This document shows, piece by piece, positions 59,074 through 64,000 of a stretch of 64,000 bases of DNA. This DNA is from Tritonibacter mobilis (GTDB lineage Bacteria; Pseudomonadota; Alphaproteobacteria; Rhodobacterales; Rhodobacteraceae). The stretch spans positions 1-64,000 of the forward strand of contig NZ_LNWY01000024.1 in NCBI RefSeq assembly GCF_001681715.1. Reading direction: 5' to 3'. Every line of letters begins with the position of its first letter. Within the stretch, counting starts at the first letter, position 1. Below the pieces are notes generated by a model. It worked only from the letters and a program-made list of their open reading frames with translations. It made no database searches and was not told the DNA's origin. The translations under genes were made by a program, and so were the position numbers.

Positions 59074-61428
59074 ATGCTATTCGGACTTGATGGCGTCGAA
59101 ATCGGCCTGATCATCGTCTTTCTCTGCCTCTTCGGGGGCATTCTCTCGGGCTTTCCGGTGGCCTTTGCCATCGGGGGCGCCGGGGTCATCTCCTTTGGGA
59201 TCATCGCCGCACTGGACAGTGCCGGTCTGCTGATGCATCAGGCCATTGACACTTCCAGTCAGGCCTACCGCGATATTGTCAATTCCGGCGTGAAGCCGGA
59301 TGTGATTTCGGTGTTCCGATACCCGGAGTTGCCACGGATCGGCGAACCCGTATTCCCGCAAGGCTGGGAAGTTGCGATGGACCGCAACGTGTCCTTCATT
59401 GTGAACCGGATCAACGAGCGGGTTCTGGCAGGCGCTTCCATTGAGACGCTGTTGGCGGTGTTGATGTTCGTTCTGATGGGCATCACGCTTGAACGCTCCA
59501 AGATCGCAAACGATCTGCTGACCACCATGGCGCGCGTCTTTGGCCCGCTTCCGGGCGGTCTGGCGGTGTCCATCGTGGTTGTGGGCGCATTTCTTGCCGC
59601 CTCCACCGGGATCGTGGGCGCAACCGTTGTGACCATGGGCCTCTTGGCCCTGCCGACCATGCTGCGCAACAACTACTCGCCGGAACTGGCGACGGGTGTG
59701 ATCGCAGCGTCAGGCACCTTGGGGCAGATCATTCCGCCCTCCATCGTGATCGTGCTTCTGGGCACGCTGGCCGGTGATCTCTATTCCACCGCGCAGGAAA
59801 ACCGCGCACAGGAGGCGGGCTGTTCCGATGCGCTGACCTATCTGGGTGAGCCTGCGGTGGTTTCCGTTGGCACGCTGTTTCAGGCGGCTTTGCTGCCGGG
59901 CATCATGCTTGCCCTTCTCTATGCGCTTTATGCCTTTGGCTACGCGCTGCTGAACCCGGAAAAAGCACCGGCGGTGCAGATGGGTGCGGCCAATGAGGAG
60001 CCGATCACCCGAGGCGAGAGCCTGACATGGTTCCTCGGCGTTCCGGCGGCTTTGATTGTCGGCACCGTGCTTCTGAGCAGCGTGAACTTGGTGGGCAGCC
60101 AGAACATCACCGTATCGGCCTTTTCCGACGCGGGGCAGACTGCAAGCCTGCGCACCAATGTGGGGCCAGACTGTCAGGCGGCGATGATCGACCTGCATGG
60201 TCAGTCCGCATGGGATGCGGCTGTGGCCGAACAAGCCGAAATCGACGCCGCGGGTGGCGTAGAAGAGGCGCATAAGCTCTCGGAAGAAGAGCTGGCCACC
60301 GCTCTGGCGCAGAAGATCGACAATGCCGCACCTATCGGTACCGGGATTGCGACGATCATCGTGCTCTTGGGTCTGACGCTAGCTGTGGGCCGTGGGGTGG
60401 CACCCTCGCGCGATGCCAAGCCGCTGATCCTCGGGGCCATTGGCCTCTTGCTGCTGGCGCTGGTGGATGTGCTGGCGATTGCACCCACGACCTCGGCCTC
60501 CGCCACGGTTGCGTGGATATTGCTGCCGACATTGCTTGCGCTTTACGGCTGCAAGGAAGCGGCGGCGCGCTGTGCCCGCAATGATCTGATCCGGGTGGTG
60601 TTCCCGCCGCTGGTTCTGATCGTCGCGGTGCTGGGCTCGATCCTGGGTGGGATCACCAACCCGACGCCGGCTGCGGCGCTTGGGGCAGGGGGGGCGATCA
60701 TGCTGGCAGCCTATCGTCGTCTCAAGGACGAGGGCCAGTCGGGCAATATCATCATCTGGGCCACCTTTGCGGTGATCCTTGCGATCCTGACCGGCGTGAA
60801 TTTCGATCTGCGCATCAATCAGGACGTGGTTCCGGCAGAAAGCTATGCGGCGTTCTTCTTTGCCTATGGCTGCTATCTGTTTGCGCTCTTTGGTCTGCTC
60901 TATGGGATCTGGGTGCTGTTCCGGGGCGGGGTGATGACGCCGATCGTGCGCGAAACGGCCAAGGTCACCTCGATGGTGTTCACCATCTTGATCGGCTCGC
61001 AGCTGTTGAACCTCGTGGTGATCTCCTTTGGGGGCGAACACTATATCCAGCAGTTCCTGAAGAGCTTTGACAATGAGCTGACGGTGTTCCTCATTGTGAT
61101 GATCGTCTTGTTCATCCTTGGCTTTGTGCTCGATTTTCTCGAGATCATCTACATCGTGATCCCCATTGTCGGGCCGGTGATCTATGGCGGCTCGTTTGAT
61201 CCCAAATGGGTGACGATCATGGTTGCGGTGAACCTGCAGACCTCCTTCCTGACGCCGCCCTTTGGCTTTGCGCTGTTCTATCTGCGCGGGGTGGCACCTC
61301 GGGAGGTTACCACGGGTCATATCTATCGCGGGGTTCTGCCCTTCGTACTGATCCAGGTGCTGGGGCTTGCGATCCTGTGGTTCTTCCCGGCGATTGTGAC
61401 CATTGTCCCGGCATTGATCCCGAACTGA
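59074..61428 (+). CDS. TRAP transporter large membrane subunit (DctM-type), extended
   Basis: A 784-residue permease, well above the usual 425-440 of DctM. The N-terminal third has the DctM pattern (GGILSGFPVAFAIGGAGVIS, AASTGIVGATVVTMGLLALP, GVIAASGTLGQIIPPSIVIV). A long middle block (about 245-520) carries extra helices and a hydrophilic stretch (about 350-430) before the C-terminal half ends with EIIYIVIPIVGPVIYG and NLQTSFLTPPFGFALFYLRG. Such large forms accompany TakP-like binding proteins. Likely takes up a 2-oxo acid with sodium. Terminator follows. Confidence 0.88.
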   Translation: MLFGLDGVEIGLIIVFLCLFGGILSGFPVAFAIGGAGVISFGIIAALDSAGLLMHQAIDTSSQAYRDIVNSGVKPDVISVFRYPELPRIGEPVFPQGWEVAMDRNVSFIVNRINERVLAGASIETLLAVLMFVLMGITLERSKIANDLLTTMARVFGPLPGGLAVSIVVVGAFLAASTGIVGATVVTMGLLALPTMLRNNYSPELATGVIAASGTLGQIIPPSIVIVLLGTLAGDLYSTAQENRAQEAGCSDALTYLGEPAVVSVGTLFQAALLPGIMLALLYALYAFGYALLNPEKAPAVQMGAANEEPITRGESLTWFLGVPAALIVGTVLLSSVNLVGSQNITVSAFSDAGQTASLRTNVGPDCQAAMIDLHGQSAWDAAVAEQAEIDAAGGVEEAHKLSEEELATALAQKIDNAAPIGTGIATIIVLLGLTLAVGRGVAPSRDAKPLILGAIGLLLLALVDVLAIAPTTSASATVAWILLPTLLALYGCKEAAARCARNDLIRVVFPPLVLIVAVLGSILGGITNPTPAAALGAGGAIMLAAYRRLKDEGQSGNIIIWATFAVILAILTGVNFDLRINQDVVPAESYAAFFFAYGCYLFALFGLLYGIWVLFRGGVMTPIVRETAKVTSMVFTILIGSQLLNLVVISFGGEHYIQQFLKSFDNELTVFLIVMIVLFILGFVLDFLEIIYIVIPIVGPVIYGGSFDPKWVTIMVAVNLQTSFLTPPFGFALFYLRGVAPREVTTGHIYRGVLPFVLIQVLGLAILWFFPAIVTIVPALIPN

Positions 61429-61451
61429 TCCGGCGCATAGCTGTGAAACGG

Positions 61452-61480
61452 AAAAAGGCCCCGCGATTGCGGGGCCTTTT
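61452..61480 (+). terminator. Rho-independent terminator after the TRAP operon
   Basis: AAAAGGCCCCGC pairs with GCGGGGCCTTTT around a GATT loop and ends in a short T run. Confidence 0.88.
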
Positions 61481-61497
61481 GCATTTGTGTGAGGTGT

Positions 61498-61560
61498 GAG
61501 GGGCGCGGCCCCTCTTGGCCATTCGGCCAATTCACCCCGGGATATTTGGGGTTAGAAGAG
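61498..61560 (+). repeat. Intergenic hairpin repeat between TRAP operon and VOC gene ends
   Basis: Hairpin GAGGGGC-GCG-GCCCCTC (61498-61514), a second hairpin TTGGCC-ATTC-GGCCAA (61515-61530), then CCCGGGATATTTGGGGTTAG and AAGAG. The last part is identical over about 24 bases with the copy at 38.0 kb. Confidence 0.75.
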
Positions 61561-61568
61561 CTATGGGG

Positions 61569-61952
61569 TCAGGTGAACTGAATGAGGTCCCAGCGGTTCC
61601 CGAAAGGATCACGCCAGACGGCAACAGTGCCATAGGGTTCATGGCGGGGGACTTCTTCGAAGGTGACACCTGCAGCCTGCATCGCGTGGTGGTCGCGTTC
61701 AAAATCATTGGTGGCGAGAAATAGGCCAACGCGGCCGCCGAACTGATTGCCGATGGTGGATTGTTGCGTGTCGCCTTCGGCGCGGGCGAGGATCAGGCTG
61801 CCCTGTGATGCGCCGGGAGGCAGGATGCGCACCCAGCGTTTATGTCCCTGATCCACATCTTCGGTCAGCTGCCAGCCCAGAGTGTTGCAGTAAAAGGCGA
61901 TGGCCTCGTCGTAATCGGGTACGACAAGGGCGACAGCGTGGAGATATTGCAC
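61569..61952 (-). CDS. VOC (glyoxalase/dioxygenase superfamily) protein
   Basis: A 127-residue VOC-fold protein. VQYLHAVALVVPDYDEAIAF opens the first beta-alpha-beta-beta-beta unit, and DPFGNRWDLIQF closes the second. The likely start is GTG at 61952, because AGAGGT is well spaced and the fold begins there. The role could be a glyoxalase-like or resistance-type protein, but no substrate is evident. It lies five bases upstream-adjacent to bpt on the same strand and is likely co-transcribed. Confidence 0.83.
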   Translation of the reverse strand: MQYLHAVALVVPDYDEAIAFYCNTLGWQLTEDVDQGHKRWVRILPPGASQGSLILARAEGDTQQSTIGNQFGGRVGLFLATNDFERDHHAMQAAGVTFEEVPRHEPYGTVAVWRDPFGNRWDLIQFT

Positions 61953-61957
61953 GAAAG

Positions 61958-62782
61958 TTACCTCTTGGAGGGGTGTTTGCCTTGGGGCAGTTGGATATTG
62001 GCCACTTGTTCCGCCACCGGGGCGGTCGAGAGCGGGTGTTCTTCGGCAGCAAAGCTCTCCGGATCTTTGAGCGGTACCCATTCGCCGCCAAAATAAACCT
62101 CAAGGCCCGAGAATTTGGCCTTATAGCCCATCTTCTGGCTGCCGGGCACCCAATAGCCCAGATAGACATAAGGCAGGCCCGCCTCGCGCGCGATCTCGAT
62201 ATGATCAAGCACCATGAAGGTGCCAAGCGAGTTCTGCGGCAAATCCGGTGTGTAGAAGGAATAGACCATGCTCAGACCGTCCTCAAGCACATCGGTGAGC
62301 GCCACGGCGGTCAGCGCATTGGTCTCCGGGTCGGTGTATTCCACCACCCGTGTACGGATCGGGGTTTCCTCGACCATGGCCGCATATTCAAACACATCCA
62401 TATCCGCCATGCCGCCATCGGCGTGGCGCTGGTCCAGATAGTCGCGAAACAGCGCGTATTGATCCTCTGTCGCCCAAGGGGACGTGGCGCGGCGCTCCAG
62501 ATGGCGGCTGCGGTTCAGGGTCTTGCGCTGGCTGCGGGTGGGAGTGAACTCTGCCACATTGATCCGGGCCGACATGCAGGCGGAGCAATCAGAGCAGGAC
62601 GGCCGATAGAGGACATTCTGCGAGCGCCGGAAGCCTTGCTGGCTCAGGGAGTTGTTCAACTGCTCCACCCCATCGCCCTGCAATGATGTGAACAGCTTTC
62701 GCTCCATGCGCCCTTCGAGATAGGGGCAGGGCTGCGGCGCAGTCACGTAAAACTGAGGAGCAATGGGAAGCGTGTGGCGCAT
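61958..62782 (-). CDS. bpt: Aspartate/glutamate leucyltransferase Bpt
   Basis: N-end-rule transferase of 274 residues adding leucine to proteins with N-terminal Asp or Glu, marking them for ClpAP. Family features: [20 protein letters not shown] near the N-terminus, [21 protein letters not shown] with clustered cysteines, and [20 protein letters not shown] near the C-terminus. It is the ATE/Bpt acetyltransferase-like fold. The length is normal. It is the first gene of a short minus-strand operon with the VOC gene. Confidence 0.93.
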   Translation of the reverse strand: MRHTLPIAPQFYVTAPQPCPYLEGRMERKLFTSLQGDGVEQLNNSLSQQGFRRSQNVLYRPSCSDCSACMSARINVAEFTPTRSQRKTLNRSRHLERRATSPWATEDQYALFRDYLDQRHADGGMADMDVFEYAAMVEETPIRTRVVEYTDPETNALTAVALTDVLEDGLSMVYSFYTPDLPQNSLGTFMVLDHIEIAREAGLPYVYLGYWVPGSQKMGYKAKFSGLEVYFGGEWVPLKDPESFAAEEHPLSTAPVAEQVANIQLPQGKHPSKR

Positions 62783-62816
62783 ATGTGGGGTCAGCGGCTC
62801 TCATTAAAGACGTGAA

Positions 62817-62839
62817 GGACCGTCCAGTGCAGACGGTCC
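62817..62839. repeat. Inverted repeat upstream of bpt
   Basis: GGACCGTC (62817-62824) pairs exactly with GACGGTCC (62832-62839). It lies 35 bases before the bpt start, between bpt and the RDD gene end, and could be an operator or the end of the RDD transcript. Confidence 0.45.
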
Positions 62840-62944
62840 GACATCAATGTGGTTTGATCTTTGATGATAACAACCGCCCCGTGGCTGACAAGCCTCCATG
62901 TGCAAATTGGATTAACGCGGCTGTGCGTCGGGATGGCGGCGCGC

Positions 62945-63376
62945 TTATGCGCGCCGCTTTAGCATCACGGTGCCAAGCATATGGTCGCTCAGACCTTGAC
63001 CGCGTGCAGTGGTCAGCATCAACAGGATCGAGATGATTTGCAGGATCGGCACCGCCATGGAGACCGTATAGCCAACCGTGTGCAACAGGGCGCTGCCGCC
63101 GTCCAGTCGCGCGCCGGAGTGTTCGCGCAGCTCAATACCGCAAAAGCGCATACCCAATGTGGCGGAGCCATTGGCCAGTGTCGCAACCCGGTAGATGAAG
63201 CCAACGGTCAGATAGAGCATGGGCCAGACCAGAAGGCCGAGAAAGGCCGTGAAGGGCACGATCACCGCCGCGATGGCAAAGATCAACACAGTGTCGATCA
63301 GGAAGGCAAACAGGCGTTTGGCGGTGACACCAGAGTAAAACTCGGCCTGCATGTCTGGATCGGGGAGGGCGGTCAT
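62945..63376 (-). CDS. RDD-family membrane protein
   Basis: A 143-residue membrane protein with the RDD pattern: RLFAFLIDTVLIFAIAAVIV carries the Arg and Asp-type residues of the first helix, then GSATLGMRFCGIELRE, and a third helix (VGYTVSMAVPILQIISILLM). RDD proteins are of unsettled role, some acting in ion or small-molecule transport. The ribosome site is GGAGCCCCGA. The stop falls inside a GCGGCGCGC/GCGCGCCGC hairpin. Confidence 0.87.
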   Translation of the reverse strand: MTALPDPDMQAEFYSGVTAKRLFAFLIDTVLIFAIAAVIVPFTAFLGLLVWPMLYLTVGFIYRVATLANGSATLGMRFCGIELREHSGARLDGGSALLHTVGYTVSMAVPILQIISILLMLTTARGQGLSDHMLGTVMLKRRA

Positions 63377-63453
63377 TCGGGGCTCCTGCGGGGTTGTCGA
63401 TAATATCTCAAAATAGGGACTCTGCCCGGAGTGAGCCGGGCAGAGAAGGAGTC

Positions 63454-63903
63454 TTAGGCCTGAGACGGACGCGGGGCGTCTTCGTCTGCTTCGTCTTCGC
63501 CCTCATCGGGGCGGGTGGCGCGCTCGTCCATGAACTGGTCGAACTCTGCCTTGTCCTTGGCGGCGCGCAGCCGGGCGAGGAATGCCTCAAAGTCGGTCTG
63601 TTCCTGCTCCAGACGCGCCAGCGTGTCGGCCTTATAGGCGTCAAAGGCGCTGTTACCACTGGATTTCATGGCGTGAAAGCCACGATGCATATGGGTCGAA
63701 CGGCGGCGGCAGGAGGATTTGAACATTCGTTTGCTCCAGATCATATAGGCGAGGATTGCAAGACCGACAGGCCAGAAGAAAATGAAGCCAAGGACCATTG
63801 TCGCGATCCATGCGCCTTTTCCTTTTGAGTCGAGCCAGGCTTCGCTTTTGGCAAGCCACCCCTGATGCGGGGTCGGCGGCAGGTTGGTCGTGTAACTTGT
63901 CAT
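63454..63903 (-). CDS. DUF2852 domain protein
   Basis: A 149-residue protein. One membrane helix (GAWIATMVLGFIFFWPVGLA with ILAYMIWS) lies at about residues 29-55, followed by a basic stretch and a long charged helix (DAYKADTLARLEQEQTDFEA, FLARLRAAKDKAEFDQFMDE) likely to be a coiled coil. This is the DUF2852 layout, common in Rhodobacteraceae and of unknown function. The start at 63903 follows GGAGAACCTG. The Asp/Glu-rich C-terminus is not conserved. Confidence 0.84.
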   Translation of the reverse strand: MTSYTTNLPPTPHQGWLAKSEAWLDSKGKGAWIATMVLGFIFFWPVGLAILAYMIWSKRMFKSSCRRRSTHMHRGFHAMKSSGNSAFDAYKADTLARLEQEQTDFEAFLARLRAAKDKAEFDQFMDERATRPDEGEDEADEDAPRPSQA

Positions 63904-63970
63904 CAGGTTCTCCACGGCGTTGGGGTGAATGTGAACTTCATTTACATTACCGATATGTGCAGCAGGAGAT

Positions 63971-63985
63971 CGCCCTTCAAGGGCG
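63971..63985. repeat. Perfect palindrome near the window end
   Basis: CGCCCTTCAAGGGCG, seven-base arms around one base, followed by a T run at 63996-64000. It could be a terminator for a plus-strand transcript or an operator; the flanking gene is outside the window. Confidence 0.4.
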
Positions 63986-64000
63986 TATGTAAATGTTTTT

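Overview
The window reads as chromosomal DNA of a high-GC alphaproteobacterium, most likely a member of the Rhodobacteraceae (roseobacter group). The evidence is family-level: an aminolevulinate synthase very like Rhodobacter HemA, followed by a RodZ-like gene and ispG; the nnrS/nnrU and norCBQD denitrification set; a Rhodobacter-type NirK; TRAP transporters; and an intergenic hairpin repeat of a kind common in this family. No species can be named from the sequence alone.

Region 1 (about 0.2-13.7 kb) is an inositol or cyclitol catabolic cluster. A LacI-type regulator is divergent from a long co-directional run: ABC importer (binding protein, permease, single-domain ATPase), two Gfo/Idh/MocA dehydrogenases, two xylose-isomerase-like TIM barrels, an ABM-domain protein, an IolC-DUF2090 fusion, IolD and IolB. 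Canonical iolE and iolA are not seen. The coding sequence looks more GC-rich than the rest, and a 0.7-kb gene-poor, less GC-rich gap follows.

Region 2 (14.3-27.1 kb) is a denitrification block for nitrite to nitrous oxide: pseudoazurin, nnrS, norCBQD with two small membrane genes and nnrU, a DUF1858 gene, a Dnr/NnrR-type regulator, a decayed 5-formyltetrahydrofolate cyclo-ligase, hemN, nirV and nirK. Matching TTG-N8-CAA boxes lie 60-72 bases before pseudoazurin, norC and nirK, so one Crp/Fnr-type regulator probably controls the set.

Region 3 (27.2-33.7 kb) holds queCDEF (preQ0/preQ1 part of queuosine synthesis), a tandem DUF1428 protein divergent from an HxlR regulator, three tandem tRNA-Asp(GTC) genes with conserved spacers, a thioesterase and an M20 peptidase.

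Region 4 (34-53.9 kb) is core housekeeping: hemA (with an FNR-type box), a RodZ-like protein, ispG, a DsbA-like protein, an M48 protease, an aminotransferase, a cell-wall amidase, mrcA, prfB, a LysE exporter, an amidase-signature enzyme, a DUF2189 protein, an XRE regulator, and ilvIN. The ilv operon is preceded by an apparent attenuator with a branched-chain-rich leader peptide (53.94-54.06 kb), not in the usual gene lists and among the most interesting signals here.

Region 5 (54.4-64 kb) has a LuxR-type response regulator and Cache-domain histidine kinase divergent from a TakP-like TRAP transporter with an unusually large DctM, then a VOC protein, bpt, an RDD protein and a DUF2852 protein. 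No CRISPR array, intact insertion sequence, integrase or prophage was recognised.
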